Source of the DNA: Aeromonas sp. FDAARGOS 1405 | GTDB lineage: Bacteria > Pseudomonadota > Gammaproteobacteria > Enterobacterales > Aeromonadaceae | Length of the DNA: 64,000 nucleotides | Direction: 5' to 3' | Assembly (NCBI RefSeq): GCF_019048265.1 | Contig: NZ_CP077311.1 | Span: forward strand, 2,365,001 to 2,429,000 | In this document: positions 33,175-42,161 of the stretch, piece after piece | Position numbering within the stretch: the first letter of the stretch is position 1 | How the letters are laid out: every line of letters begins with the position of its first letter | The notes under the pieces: model-generated | Databases searched by the model: none | Told to the model about the DNA's origin: nothing | The model's input: only the letters and a program-made list of their open reading frames with translations | Translations under genes and position numbers: made by a program

Positions 33175-34637
33175 GACGATTCTCCTGTAAGGCATTGGCT
33201 GATTTGCCGGAAAAAGTGTTGGTAAATCTCGTTGCGACGTGGGCGCCCGTTGGCGGTCAGCAGGCCGGGATGTTGATCCAGTGCCACCGGTAACCAGTGG
33301 TGCAGCCGGGCATAATCGGGCAGTCGCTGGTTCAGACCGGCGATCTGGCGGGGCAGATCCGCCTCTTTGCCCGGCAAGGGCTGGATCAGCGCCACGTTGG
33401 CAGGCTGACCGTCGCCAAAGACCACGATGCGGGCGATGGCGGGGCAGAGCTGGGCCTCGGCCTCCACCCACTCCGGTGAGAAGTTGCGGCCAAAGGCAGT
33501 GATCTGGACATTCTTCTTGCGCCCGGTGATATGGAGGTAGCCCTCATCATCCAGATGACCCAGATCGCCGGTGGCAATCTGTTCGGGAGTCGGTTCGTTG
33601 CTGCCGAGATAGCCCAGCATGGTGCTGCCGCTCACCATAATTTCGCCGTCGCTGGCGATAGTGACCTGACAGTGGGGCAGGGGGCAGCCGACGCTGCCGG
33701 GCTTGTCAGCATCCAGGCTGTTGAGCGCCACCACGGAGCCGCACTCCGAGAGGCCATATCCCTCATACACCGGCAGGCCGAGCTGGCGGGCATGTTTGAT
33801 CAGGTCGGGAGCCACCTTGCCGCCACCGACGGCAATAAAGCGCAGGCTCTTGAGCTGCTGGGCCAGCGTCGGGGTGCTGGTGCAGAGCGCCAGCAGCAGG
33901 CGCAGCAGTTCGGGCACCAGCACCAGACTGTGGGTCGACCAGCGCAGCAGGGCCTCCCCCAGCATGGCTGGATTGAGCGAACTGGAGCCGGTGAAACCGA
34001 GCTCCCCGAGGGACGGTATGCGGCTGCAGGCGCCGGTCAGCAGCGGCACATAAAGGCCGGTGATGTTCTCAAGCAGGGTCGCCAGCGGCAGCAGGGTCAG
34101 GTGTTTTTCCACCTTGGCTGACGCGACTCGCTCGGCCAGCGCATGGCTCACCGCCATCATCTGGGTCAGTGACAGGCAGACACCCTTGGGCTGGCCCGTG
34201 GTGCCGGAGGTGTAGGTGATCTTGGCGGTGCCCTTGGGCAGCGCCGGTCGATTGGTCGGGGTATGGCGCCAGAGCGGCAGCTCGCCGGTGATCAGCGAGA
34301 TCGGCTCGGCGGCATGCCACCCCTGATGATGTGGGCCCACCAGCGCATCGGCGCCGCTGCTCTCCAAGAGCCACTCCTGCTGCTCCATGCTGAAGAAGTG
34401 GGGCACCGGAATGACCACGATACCAGCGCGGGTGCAGGCGAGATCCAGCAGCGCCCAGGGCAGGCCGTTGTCCAGTTGCAGCGCCAGACGGCTGATGTCG
34501 AGCTGTTGCAGCTGGCTTGTAAGACGCTGGATCTGCTGCCACAGGGTCTGGTAGTCGAGCCGCTGCTGGCTGCTCAGCAGCGCTGGGGATTGCGGATCCT
34601 CGTGGGCATGTTTGGCGATGGCGTCGAACAGGCTCAT
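33171..34637 (-). CDS. AMP-forming acyl ligase (ANL superfamily)
   Basis: A 488-residue adenylating enzyme. The core motifs are A3 TYTSGTTGQPKGV (about 142-154), A5 YGLSECGSV and A7/A8 TGDLGHLDDEGYLHITGRKKN. In the C-terminal A10 motif, where acyl-CoA synthetases have Gly-Lys, this one has TANGRPRRNE with Arg. It activates a carboxylic acid as acyl-AMP; transfer to CoA or a carrier is not shown. Start is ATG 34635-34637, overlapping the upstream stop by four bases; a GTG three codons earlier is possible. Second gene of the operon. Confidence 0.87.
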   Translation of the reverse strand: MSLFDAIAKHAHEDPQSPALLSSQQRLDYQTLWQQIQRLTSQLQQLDISRLALQLDNGLPWALLDLACTRAGIVVIPVPHFFSMEQQEWLLESSGADALVGPHHQGWHAAEPISLITGELPLWRHTPTNRPALPKGTAKITYTSGTTGQPKGVCLSLTQMMAVSHALAERVASAKVEKHLTLLPLATLLENITGLYVPLLTGACSRIPSLGELGFTGSSSLNPAMLGEALLRWSTHSLVLVPELLRLLLALCTSTPTLAQQLKSLRFIAVGGGKVAPDLIKHARQLGLPVYEGYGLSECGSVVALNSLDADKPGSVGCPLPHCQVTIASDGEIMVSGSTMLGYLGSNEPTPEQIATGDLGHLDDEGYLHITGRKKNVQITAFGRNFSPEWVEAEAQLCPAIARIVVFGDGQPANVALIQPLPGKEADLPRQIAGLNQRLPDYARLHHWLPVALDQHPGLLTANGRPRRNEIYQHFFRQISQCLTGESS

Positions 34638-35308
34638 TGGGCGCACCTTTTTTGATGGGTCTGGTTATCACTGCTCTTGCCGGCATCCTCAAACAGGGTC
34701 GGCATGGGGGCCAGCAGATTGAGCAGCAGGCTGCTCTGGGCGAGCACTTCGCGCCCCTGATTGATGTCGCCCACCATCACCTTGGGTTGGCAACGGTAGT
34801 ACTCACCCCAGGCGTCGGCGTCGGCCCCCACCTGATGGGCCTGTGCGGGGGCCAGCTCCACCGGGTTGAGTTGCAGGCGGGCAAAGCTGTTGCGCAGCTT
34901 GGCGGTGCCGGTAAAGACCACGTAGTCGAGGGCGTTTTCACACAGCAGACGACACAGGGCCGCAAACATCAGGCGGGCATTGCCCGGTTCGCTGCAGGCC
35001 AGATTGCCCACTTCGATAATGCGGTGGCGTGCCGGATAGACCCCGAGGCGGGTGTTGATGGCCGCCTCGATGGGTTGCTCCAGATACTGTTCCAGATAGA
35101 GAGTCCCCTCACTGGCATGATTGAGACCACAGGCACCGACCAGCGTCCCGTCTGCCCGATAGAGACCCAGCAGGCAGGGGAGAAAATGGGGAATACGGGC
35201 ATTGAACTCACGGGTGTAGGCGGCCTGGATATAGGTTTGCAGCGCCATGACCTGCTGCGGGGACTCGGCCAGGATCAACCGGTAGGGTGCTTGGATCTCA
35301 ATGGTCAT
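34634..35308 (-). CDS. Thermostable-hemolysin-family protein
   Basis: A 224-residue protein of the T_hemolysin type (delta-VPH family from Vibrio). Features typical of it: the N-terminal YIQAAYTREFNARIPHFLPCLLGL, the strand GTLVGACGLNHASEGTLYLEQYLEQPIEAAI, and the RHRIIEVGNLACSEPGNARLMF block. The last block looks like acyl-CoA-binding N-acyltransferase/autoinducer-synthase folds more than a toxin, and it has no signal peptide. As first gene of an operon with a ligase, an oxidase and a reductase, an acyltransferase role fits better than haemolysis; this is inference. Confidence 0.82.
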   Translation of the reverse strand: MTIEIQAPYRLILAESPQQVMALQTYIQAAYTREFNARIPHFLPCLLGLYRADGTLVGACGLNHASEGTLYLEQYLEQPIEAAINTRLGVYPARHRIIEVGNLACSEPGNARLMFAALCRLLCENALDYVVFTGTAKLRNSFARLQLNPVELAPAQAHQVGADADAWGEYYRCQPKVMVGDINQGREVLAQSSLLLNLLAPMPTLFEDAGKSSDNQTHQKRCAQ

Positions 35309-35352
35309 GGGTGACTCCTTCTCTTGCGATGGTTTGAGAGTAAAAGGGCAAA

Positions 35353-35369
35353 CTTAAGAAACCCTTAAG
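35353..35369. promoter_or_regulatory. Perfect CTTAAG-N5-CTTAAG direct repeat (PmrA/BasR-type box)
   Basis: Two exact CTTAAG hexamers with a five-base spacer lie 45-61 bases before the thermostable-hemolysin-family ATG. The 6-5-6 geometry and CTTAA core match binding sites described for PmrA/BasR-class regulators. Each hexamer is its own reverse complement, so the site reads the same on both strands and could also affect the divergent methyltransferase gene. The window encodes a regulator of this class 4.5 kb downstream. Confidence 0.65.
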
Positions 35370-35452
35370 GAGCAAAAAAAGTTGTCAGCGAGGCAGCGGG
35401 CAGGCAATCTGCGTCGCTGTTATCCAACAGGAAGCACCCAAGAGGAACCGTC

Positions 35453-36094
35453 ATGTCATCCAACGTCTGCTGCCCCCTGTGTGCCAGTCATCGCAGTTAT
35501 CCCCTGCCGGTGGCAGGCAAGCGCTATCATCGTTGCCTCGCGTGCGAGCTGGTCTGGCTGGATGAGGCGGATCATCTGGATGAGACTGCCGAGAAGGCGG
35601 TTTATGACAGTCACGACAACCGGGTGGATGATCCCCGTTATCGCACCTTTCTGATGCGGGCATTTGGCGAGGTGTTGAGCCGGGTGCCGACTCCTGCCTG
35701 CGGCCTCGATTTTGGCTGTGGCCCAGGCCCAGCGCTGGTGGCGATGGGGCGCGAGGCGGGTTACCAGATGGCGGGGTATGACAAGTTCTACGCCGATTTT
35801 CCCGAGTTGCTGACGCGCCAGTACGACTTCATCACCAGTACCGAGGTGATCGAGCATATCGCCGAGCCGCGTGCCGTGCTGAACAAACTGTGGGATTGCC
35901 TCAAGCCGGGCGGTGTGCTGGTGCTGCAGACCCAGCGGGTACTCGGTGACGAGCGGTTTAAAAACTGGCGCTATCGCCACGACCCGACCCATATCGTCTT
36001 CTTTTCCGAGGCATCATTTCAGGTGCAGGCCGCCAGCTGGCAGGCCGAGCTCAGCTTCCCCCACACCGATGTGGCGGTTATCACCAAACCTTGA
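35453..36094 (+). CDS. Class I SAM-dependent methyltransferase with N-terminal zinc knuckle
   Basis: A 213-residue protein. The N-terminus has four cysteines in CPLC and RCLAC spacing (about 7-31), a probable zinc ribbon. The SAM domain follows: motif I LDFGCGPGPAL (about 84-94), motif II YDFITSTEVIEHI and motif III LKPGGVLVLQTQ. The type is Methyltransf_23/11. Substrate unknown. GAGGAACCGTC precedes the ATG. It is divergent from the thermostable-hemolysin operon and shares its upstream region. Confidence 0.85.
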   Translation: MSSNVCCPLCASHRSYPLPVAGKRYHRCLACELVWLDEADHLDETAEKAVYDSHDNRVDDPRYRTFLMRAFGEVLSRVPTPACGLDFGCGPGPALVAMGREAGYQMAGYDKFYADFPELLTRQYDFITSTEVIEHIAEPRAVLNKLWDCLKPGGVLVLQTQRVLGDERFKNWRYRHDPTHIVFFSEASFQVQAASWQAELSFPHTDVAVITKP

Positions 36095-36166
36095 ACTGGG
36101 TGTATTCATTTGATCATGGATTGGGCATGCTGATCGCCTGACTTCTGGAACGGATGCCCTGTTTTC

Positions 36167-37393
36167 ATGTCCATACCCCACATCTCACTGCAAGATGCCC
36201 GTCATCTGCAGCTGGCGGCGCAGGGGCTGCTCGTCCCCCGTCGCAGCAAGGCGACCCCGGCCAATCTGCTGGCCACCATTCGCCGAATGGCGTTGCTGCA
36301 GATTGATACCATCTCGGTGGTTGCCCGCAGCCCCTATCTGGTGCTCTTTAGCCGGCTTGGCCAGTACGAACCGAACTGGCTGGAGCAGTTGCTGGCCGAC
36401 GGCGAGATCTTCGAATATTGGGCTCACGAGGCCTGTTTTGTACCCCGCGAGGATTACCGGCTGTTGCGCCACCGGATGCTCGACCCCGCGGCCATGGGCT
36501 GGAAGTTTTCGGCCAACTGGCTTGCAACCCATCAGCAGGAGATTGACCAGCTTATCGAGCGCATTCGTGACCATGGTCCGGTGCGGGCGATCGACTTTGA
36601 GCGCACAACAGGCAAGGGGAGCGGCTGGTGGGACTGGAAGCCGGAGAAACGCCATCTGGAGGTGTTGTTTACCACCGGTCAGTTGATGGTGCGGGAGCGG
36701 CGCAATTTTCAGCGGGTCTATGACTTGGCCGAGCGGGTCATTCCCGAATGGAGCGACCAGCTGCATCTGCCGAGTGTTGCAGAGGCGCAGCGGGATATGG
36801 TACGTGCCAGTTGCCGTGCGCTGGGGCTGGTCAAAACCGGCTGGGTTGCGGACTACTATCGGCTGCGGCGCGGCAAATATGATGTCCTGCTCCATCTGCT
36901 GGCGGACGAAGGTGAGCTGCTGCCGGTTCGGGTGGAGGGGTGGCAGCACGATGCCTTTGTGCACGTATCTCTGGCCGATGAGCTGATGCAGGTCAAGGAG
37001 GGCCGTCTCAAGGCAACCCATACCACGGCCTTGTCGCCGTTCGACCCGCTGGTGTGGGATCGCAAACGGGCCAGTGAACTGTTCAACTTCGACTATCGCA
37101 TCGAGTGCTATACCCCGGCCCCCAAGCGCCAGTATGGCTACTTTGTGTTGCCCTTGCTCCATCGCGGCAAGCTGGTGGGCAGAATGGATGCCAAGGCCCA
37201 TCGCCAGCAGGGGATCTTCGAGATCAAGAGTCTCTATCTGGAAGTCGGGGTGAGAGTGACTCGCACGCTTGCACAGGATCTGGTGAAAGCCCTGCACAAG
37301 CTGGCTGATTGGCACCAGACCCCGCAGCTTCGTTATGGTGCCATTCCGGCCAATTTGCTGGCGTTATGGCATGAAAGTGTTATTGACGAATGA
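36167..37393 (+). CDS. ycaQ: YcaQ-type interstrand-crosslink DNA glycosylase
   Basis: A 408-residue protein of the HTH_42 (AlkX/YcaQ) family, composed of winged-helix repeats. The catalytic QxD motif is in MALLQIDTISVVARSPYLVLFSRLG (Gln46 and Asp48 region), followed by EYWAHEACFVP. Length matches E. coli YcaQ (410), which removes crosslinked or N7-alkylated purines. The end overlaps an upstream open extension of the next gene but not that gene itself. Confidence 0.9.
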   Translation: MSIPHISLQDARHLQLAAQGLLVPRRSKATPANLLATIRRMALLQIDTISVVARSPYLVLFSRLGQYEPNWLEQLLADGEIFEYWAHEACFVPREDYRLLRHRMLDPAAMGWKFSANWLATHQQEIDQLIERIRDHGPVRAIDFERTTGKGSGWWDWKPEKRHLEVLFTTGQLMVRERRNFQRVYDLAERVIPEWSDQLHLPSVAEAQRDMVRASCRALGLVKTGWVADYYRLRRGKYDVLLHLLADEGELLPVRVEGWQHDAFVHVSLADELMQVKEGRLKATHTTALSPFDPLVWDRKRASELFNFDYRIECYTPAPKRQYGYFVLPLLHRGKLVGRMDAKAHRQQGIFEIKSLYLEVGVRVTRTLAQDLVKALHKLADWHQTPQLRYGAIPANLLALWHESVIDE

Positions 37394-37448
37394 GCGCTAT
37401 CCCTTCTGGACTAAGCTGCAAGAGGAGAAAACAGTTCGGGAGCGGGAG

Positions 37449-38234
37449 ATGAAACGAGCGGTGACATGGTTGACGGGGCTTGTGCTGGCTAGCCTCTCAC
37501 CCGTGCTATGGGCACAAGGACCTGTGGTACGGATCTGTTTGGGGGAGGGCAACGAGTGGGCTCCCTTTACCTACTGGGAGCGCAAGGACGGGGTGCCCGA
37601 TACCAGCCGTCTGACCGGTTCGGCGACCACACTCGTGCTCGATGCATTGGAAAAGAGCGGATTGTCATATCAGATCCGCTATCTTCCCTGGGCGCGGGTC
37701 CAGCAGGAGCTGGCAGACTATCGCCAGAATGGTCTGTGCGAGTTGACCTGGGATGCCAGTTACAAACCGGAGCGGGCCGAGTTTGCTTTCTACAGCGTTC
37801 CTCTCTATTACACCCGCCTCGGCTTTTTCTATCTCAAGCGTCGCTTCCCCGACGCACCAGATTTACAGATGGTCAATCGCTCACGTGTGTGCGGGGTGAT
37901 TGGCTATAACTACACCCCCTACGGTTTGGCACAGGAGCCACGCAGGGTGAGGCAGTTACAGCAGGCGCTCGATATGCTGGAGCGGGATCGCTGCGATTTT
38001 CTGCCAAGCGAAATTGAACCACTGGTGAGTGGCATCAGTCTCGGGATTTACCAGAGCGAGAGTGGATTGCTCAACCTCGTCTTGCCCAGCCGAAAGCAGT
38101 TTTACCTGCTGGTCAGCAAGGGCTCCCCCCGCGCTCACGAGCTGGTGAACAACCTCAATCAGGCTCTGGTGGCGTTTCAGGAAGGAGGGCATGCCGACGA
38201 GGTGATGCGCCGTTTCTTGCCGCCGATGGAGTAG
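37449..38234 (+). CDS. Periplasmic solute-binding protein, family 3-like
   Basis: A 261-residue secreted protein with a signal peptide (about 1-22, ending WAQ). It has the family 3 pattern: ICLGEGNEWAPFTYWER for the first ligand strand, VLDALEKSGLSYQIRYLPWARVQQEL, and CELTWDASYKPERAEFAFYSVPLYYTR for the hinge and second lobe. No ABC permease or ATPase gene is nearby, so it may serve a sensory or accessory role, as many stand-alone members in Aeromonas, Vibrio and Shewanella are thought to. Start is ATG 37449 behind GGGAGCGGGAG. Confidence 0.85.
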   Translation: MKRAVTWLTGLVLASLSPVLWAQGPVVRICLGEGNEWAPFTYWERKDGVPDTSRLTGSATTLVLDALEKSGLSYQIRYLPWARVQQELADYRQNGLCELTWDASYKPERAEFAFYSVPLYYTRLGFFYLKRRFPDAPDLQMVNRSRVCGVIGYNYTPYGLAQEPRRVRQLQQALDMLERDRCDFLPSEIEPLVSGISLGIYQSESGLLNLVLPSRKQFYLLVSKGSPRAHELVNNLNQALVAFQEGGHADEVMRRFLPPME

Positions 38235-38251
38235 GTGCTCATCAGGAAATG

Positions 38252-38300
38252 CAGCTGAAAAGGGCCAGCCTGAGCAATCTTGCTGGCCCTTTTCAGCTGT
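38252..38300 (+). terminator. Long-stem terminator after the solute-binding protein
   Basis: CAGCTGAAAAGGGCCAGC pairs with GCTGGCCCTTTTCAGCTG in an 18-bp perfect stem around TGAGCAATCTT-like loop. Very strong, with Ts inside the 3' arm. Confidence 0.8.
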
Positions 38301-38309
38301 TCAGGAGGA

Positions 38310-38338
38310 TAAAAAAACCGGGCAGAGTGCCCGGTTTG
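38310..38338 (-). terminator. frd operon terminator
   Basis: On the minus strand AAACCGGGCA/TGCCCGGTTT with loop CTC is followed by TTTT, 20 bases after the frdD stop. Confidence 0.9.
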
Positions 38339-38357
38339 GTCTATCAGTCAGATGTGA

Positions 38358-38714
38358 TTACTGGAGTACCAGCACCATCAGCAGACCGACGGTAATGGCA
38401 GATACCAGGAAGGCAAAGCCATAGAACACATAGTGGTGCAGCTTGGTGGTGTGGATCCCCAGATCATGCAGACCGTGGTAGATACGGTGCATGCCGTGCC
38501 AGATCGGCAGGGCGATGATCACCAGCAGGATGCAGGCACCCCACCAGGAACTGGCGAATGCCAGAACGCGGTCATAGCTCATGGTCTCTACGTCCATGAT
38601 ACCCATGGGTACCAGCAGACCGGTGATGAGGACAATGACCGGCAGCAGCATGGCAACGACCATGCCACCCGCACCAAACAGACCCCAGTAAATTGGCTCG
38701 TCAGAACGTCTCAT
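38358..38714 (-). CDS. frdD: Fumarate reductase membrane anchor FrdD
   Basis: A 118-residue inner-membrane protein with three helices (about 12-36, 58-76, 95-117). With FrdC it anchors FrdAB and binds menaquinol. It opens MRRSDEPIYWGLFGAGGM, typical of FrdD, and ends the operon 11 bases after frdC. Family length is 119. Confidence 0.94.
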   Translation of the reverse strand: MRRSDEPIYWGLFGAGGMVVAMLLPVIVLITGLLVPMGIMDVETMSYDRVLAFASSWWGACILLVIIALPIWHGMHRIYHGLHDLGIHTTKLHHYVFYGFAFLVSAITVGLLMVLVLQ

Positions 38715-38724
38715 TGTTTTCTCC

Positions 38725-39123
38725 TCAGGCCACGATGATCAGGACAAGCAGGGACACCACCGCCAGCGCCACATACTGGGCGATGACGATTGGTTTCTCC
38801 GGCACCAGGTCTTCACCACGGAAGATACGCATGGCTTTCGGCGCCAGAGCGAACCAGGTCTTGGCATGGAACAGGCAGGCTGCCAGCGCAATCACGTGGA
38901 ACAGGATGGCGATCGGGCTTTGCAGGGACTCCAGCCAGCCGTTGAACGCTTCCTGACCCTGTACCAGACGCATCAGACCCCACATCAGCACAACAGCGTA
39001 GATGGAGACGAAGATACTGGTGCCTTCGCGGATCATGTAACCGGTGTAGAAGGCGTTCTTCAGCCACCAGTCTTTCTTCATTTCGCGGACGTAAGGTTTA
39101 CGTTTGCTTTCAGTGTTGTTCAT
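38725..39123 (-). CDS. frdC: Fumarate reductase membrane anchor FrdC
   Basis: A 132-residue three-helix anchor (helices about 32-55, 70-90, 112-131). WWLKNAFYTGYMIREGTSIFV and HVIALAACLFHAKTWFALAPKAMRI match the quinone-site and heme-less FrdC pattern. It lies 16 bases after frdB. Confidence 0.94.
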   Translation of the reverse strand: MNNTESKRKPYVREMKKDWWLKNAFYTGYMIREGTSIFVSIYAVVLMWGLMRLVQGQEAFNGWLESLQSPIAILFHVIALAACLFHAKTWFALAPKAMRIFRGEDLVPEKPIVIAQYVALAVVSLLVLIIVA

Positions 39124-39139
39124 GGTCTCAATCCTGCTC

Positions 39140-39874
39140 TCAATCTGGCTTGAACATGGCGATCATGTAGTCCTTGGCACTCTCTACCTTGCCAAGCTGG
39201 ATGGCCGCTGCCGGATCGACGCCCTTCGGGCACACTTCGGAGCAGTAGCCCACGAAGGTACAGCCCCAGACGCCTTCGTCCTGGCTGATGATGCGCATAC
39301 GCTCTTTGGCGCCGGCATCACGGTTGTCGACGTTGTAGCGATAGGCCAGAGCCAGTGCCGCCGGACCGGTGAACTTCTTGTTGATGCCGTACTGCGGGCA
39401 GGCCGCGTAGCAGAGACCACAGTTGATGCACTGGGAGAACTGCTTGTACTTCGCCATCTCTGCCGGAGTCTGGATGTATTCGCCATCGCACAGGTTGCGC
39501 GGCTCGCTCGGGATGATGTAGGGCTTGATGCTCTCCAGCTTCTCGATGAAATCGGACATGTCGACCACCAGGTCACGCTCGATCGGGAAGTTGTTGAGCG
39601 GCTCGATGGTCATCTTGCCCGGCAGATAGTCGCGCAGGAACGCTTTGCAACCCAGCTTGGGCACACCGTTGACCATCATGCCGCAGGAGCCGCAGATCGC
39701 CATCCGGCAGGACCAGCGGAAGCTCAGGGTAGAGTCCAGGTGATCCTTGATGTACTGCAGCGCATCCAGCAGAGACATCTCTCTCTGGTAGGGCACCTGG
39801 AAGGTCTGCATCCAGGGCTCGTTATCCTGCTCCGGACGATAGCGCAGGATTTCAATTTCAATCATCTCAGCCAT
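39140..39874 (-). CDS. frdB: Fumarate reductase iron-sulfur subunit
   Basis: A 244-residue subunit that carries three clusters between FrdA and the quinol site: the 2Fe-2S set [16 protein letters not shown] plus GCKAF, the 4Fe-4S set [12 protein letters not shown] and the 3Fe-4S set [18 protein letters not shown] start at the ATG at 39872-39874 (MAEMIEIEI), giving the E. coli length; it overlaps the frdA stop by eight bases, so the genes are coupled. Confidence 0.96.
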   Translation of the reverse strand: MAEMIEIEILRYRPEQDNEPWMQTFQVPYQREMSLLDALQYIKDHLDSTLSFRWSCRMAICGSCGMMVNGVPKLGCKAFLRDYLPGKMTIEPLNNFPIERDLVVDMSDFIEKLESIKPYIIPSEPRNLCDGEYIQTPAEMAKYKQFSQCINCGLCYAACPQYGINKKFTGPAALALAYRYNVDNRDAGAKERMRIISQDEGVWGCTFVGYCSEVCPKGVDPAAAIQLGKVESAKDYMIAMFKPD

Positions 39875-41651
39875 TCTTCTTAGCCTCGTCTTGTTTCTCA
39901 CCCTCGGAGCCGTACACGCGTTTTGCCGGCTGGGACTTAGTGATCTTCACATCGGAGTAATCGATGGAGGGCGTTTCGCCATTGTTGTAGAACGAGAGCG
40001 TGTGCTTGAGGAAGTTCACGTCATCACGCTCTTCGTAACCATCCAGACGCTGGTGGGAACCGCGGGACTCTTTACGATTGATGGCGGAGTGAGCCATGGC
40101 TTCTGCCACGTCCAGCATGTAACCCAGTTCGATGGCGTACAGCAGGTCGGTGTTGAAGACAGAGGACCTGTCGTTGATCTTGACCTTCTTGTAACGGGCT
40201 TTCAGCTCGTTGATCTTGTCGATGGTGCCCTGCATCAGCTCTTCGGTACGGTAGATACCGACGCCGGCTTCCATGGAGGTGCCCAGTTCGTTGCGAATAT
40301 CGGCCGGGTTTTCGGTGCCATCGATGTCGAGCAGGGATAGGTGCTGCTTGACCAGAGCCTCGGCCTTGGCGACCAGCGCTTCGGTATTGCCATGCTTCTG
40401 GGTCTTGGCGAATTCACCGGCCTGTTCACCAGCCAGCTTGCCGAATACCACGATCTCGGACAGGGAGTTGGAACCCAGACGGTTGGCTCCGTGCAGACCA
40501 ACAGAGGCACATTCGCCAGCGGCGTAGAGGCCGGCCAGACGGGTGGCACACTTGTTGTCGGTCTCGATACCACCCATGGTGTAGTGGGCAGTCGGACGTA
40601 CCGGGATGGGCTCTTTGGCCGGATCCACGTTGACGTAGGCTTTGGCCAGTTCGCAGATGAACGGCAGACGCTCTTTCAGGTACTTCTCGCCGAGGTGACG
40701 CAGGTCGAGGTGAACCACATCGCCCATCGGGCCCTGGATCACGCGGCCTTTCTGCTGCTCTTGCCAGAATGCCTGGGAAACGCGGTCGCGCGGACCCAGT
40801 TCCATGTATTTGCTCTTCGGCTGGCCGATCGGAGTTTCCGGGCCCAAGCCGTAGTCTTGCAGGTAGCGGTAGCCATCCTTGTTGAGCAGGACGCCACCCT
40901 CACCACGACAACCTTCGGTCATCAGGATGCCGGTACCCGGCAGACCGGTCGGGTGATACTGAACGAATTCCATGTCACGCAGCGGTACACCGTGACGATA
41001 GGCCAGCGCCATGCCGTCACCGGTCACGATGCCACCGTTGGTGTTGTAACGGTAAACACGACCAGCACCACCAGTTGCCAGAATCACTGATTTGGCCTGG
41101 ATGAAGCGGGTGATGCCGTTCTGGATGTCAAAGGTCAGAACGCCCTGAACGCGACCATCTTCCACGATCAGGTCGAGGCAGAAGTGCTCGTCGAAGCGCT
41201 TGATGCTCGGGTATTTGACGGAGGTCTGGAACAGGGTGTGCAGAATGTGGAAACCGGATTTGTCAGCGGCGAACCAGGTACGGGGAACCTTCATGCCACC
41301 AAACGGACGCACGTTGGCTTTGCCATCCGGCTTGCGGCTCCAGGGGCAACCCCAGTGCTCCAGCTGGATCATCTCTTTGGTCGCATTGTTGACGAAGTAA
41401 TCGACAACGTCCTGCTCACACAGCCAGTCACCACCGGAGACGGTGTCGTTGAAGTGGTTTTCGAGGGAGTCGTCATCACGAACGACACCGGCGGCACCAC
41501 CTTCGGCTGCCACGGTATGGCTACGCATCGGATAGACTTTGGAAATCAGGGCGATATCCAGGTCTGGCTGTGATTCGGCTATAGCGATAGCGGCGCGCAG
41601 GCCAGTACCGCCGGCACCGATGATGGCTACATCGGTCTTGATAATATCCAC
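39867..41651 (-). CDS. frdA: Fumarate reductase flavoprotein subunit
   Basis: A 594-residue subunit that reduces fumarate to succinate as the end of anaerobic menaquinol respiration. FAD motif [14 protein letters not shown] near residue 10, flavinylation His in [11 protein letters not shown], the active-site [21 protein letters not shown], and [13 protein letters not shown]. The start is a GTG at 41649-41651 (VDIIKTD) behind a perfect AAGGAGG; an upstream open extension of 11 codons runs through that ribosome site and is rejected. Anaerobic control is suggested by an FNR-like site upstream. Confidence 0.96.
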   Translation of the reverse strand: MDIIKTDVAIIGAGGTGLRAAIAIAESQPDLDIALISKVYPMRSHTVAAEGGAAGVVRDDDSLENHFNDTVSGGDWLCEQDVVDYFVNNATKEMIQLEHWGCPWSRKPDGKANVRPFGGMKVPRTWFAADKSGFHILHTLFQTSVKYPSIKRFDEHFCLDLIVEDGRVQGVLTFDIQNGITRFIQAKSVILATGGAGRVYRYNTNGGIVTGDGMALAYRHGVPLRDMEFVQYHPTGLPGTGILMTEGCRGEGGVLLNKDGYRYLQDYGLGPETPIGQPKSKYMELGPRDRVSQAFWQEQQKGRVIQGPMGDVVHLDLRHLGEKYLKERLPFICELAKAYVNVDPAKEPIPVRPTAHYTMGGIETDNKCATRLAGLYAAGECASVGLHGANRLGSNSLSEIVVFGKLAGEQAGEFAKTQKHGNTEALVAKAEALVKQHLSLLDIDGTENPADIRNELGTSMEAGVGIYRTEELMQGTIDKINELKARYKKVKINDRSSVFNTDLLYAIELGYMLDVAEAMAHSAINRKESRGSHQRLDGYEERDDVNFLKHTLSFYNNGETPSIDYSDVKITKSQPAKRVYGSEGEKQDEAKKNG

Positions 41652-41712
41652 ATCTGCCTCCTTAGGGATAGATTTGCTGGGCACGATTTTGCTCTATGAA
41701 AAAAATTCAGGC

Positions 41713-41726
41713 TTGATGCAAGTCAA
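41713..41726. promoter_or_regulatory. FNR-like site upstream of frdA
   Basis: TTGAT-GCAA-GTCAA matches the FNR consensus TTGAT-N4-ATCAA at nine of ten positions. It lies 62-75 bases before the frdA start, a sensible place for activation of frdABCD without oxygen. Confidence 0.65.
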
Positions 41727-42125
41727 ACAGCTTGGTTTTATTCCATTTTTCGTAGTTATTTTTTTCTAAAACACCCTGATCCCTGGATGAAAATGTCGTA
41801 ATTTTCGTCATTTTTTGGTGTTATTGAGCAGTAAAACACCTTGCTACGAAGACTTTAACTTCCGGATTATACGTAGTTTTCTTTCAATAAAATGCGAATC
41901 ACCTCTCTTTTTAGGTACTCACGAAAAAAATTTTAAGTTTTTTATTAAAACTTTTTAATGATAATTATTGGCATTTAAATGCATGCATAAAAATTACTAA
42001 TCCTTCCCTCGGCTGAAAAAGTGGAATATATCCAATGGGGGCTACTGAATGGCGGGGGCAGCAGGAAGGTGAGGAGGCGACGGTAGTGTTAGATTACTCA
42101 CTGATAATTAAGCGATATTTAAAAA
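41727..42125. other. AT-rich intergenic region between frdA and the chemoreceptor gene
   Basis: About 400 bases without any frame I can support. Bases 41740-42000 are strikingly A/T-rich for this genome, with many short A and T runs, fitting an upstream promoter region or a bent, H-NS-type target. The part 42001-42100 returns to mixed composition. I see no RNA gene with a clear promoter and terminator, though a small RNA cannot be excluded. Confidence 0.6.
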
Positions 42126-42127
42126 AG

Positions 42128-42156
42128 TAAAGGGGCCTGTACGGCCCCTTTTTTAT
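42128..42156. terminator. Chemoreceptor gene terminator
   Basis: AAAGGGGCC/GGCCCCTTT with loop TGTAC lies six bases after the chemoreceptor stop. Ts follow on both strands. Confidence 0.88.
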
Positions 42157-42161
42157 CATCG

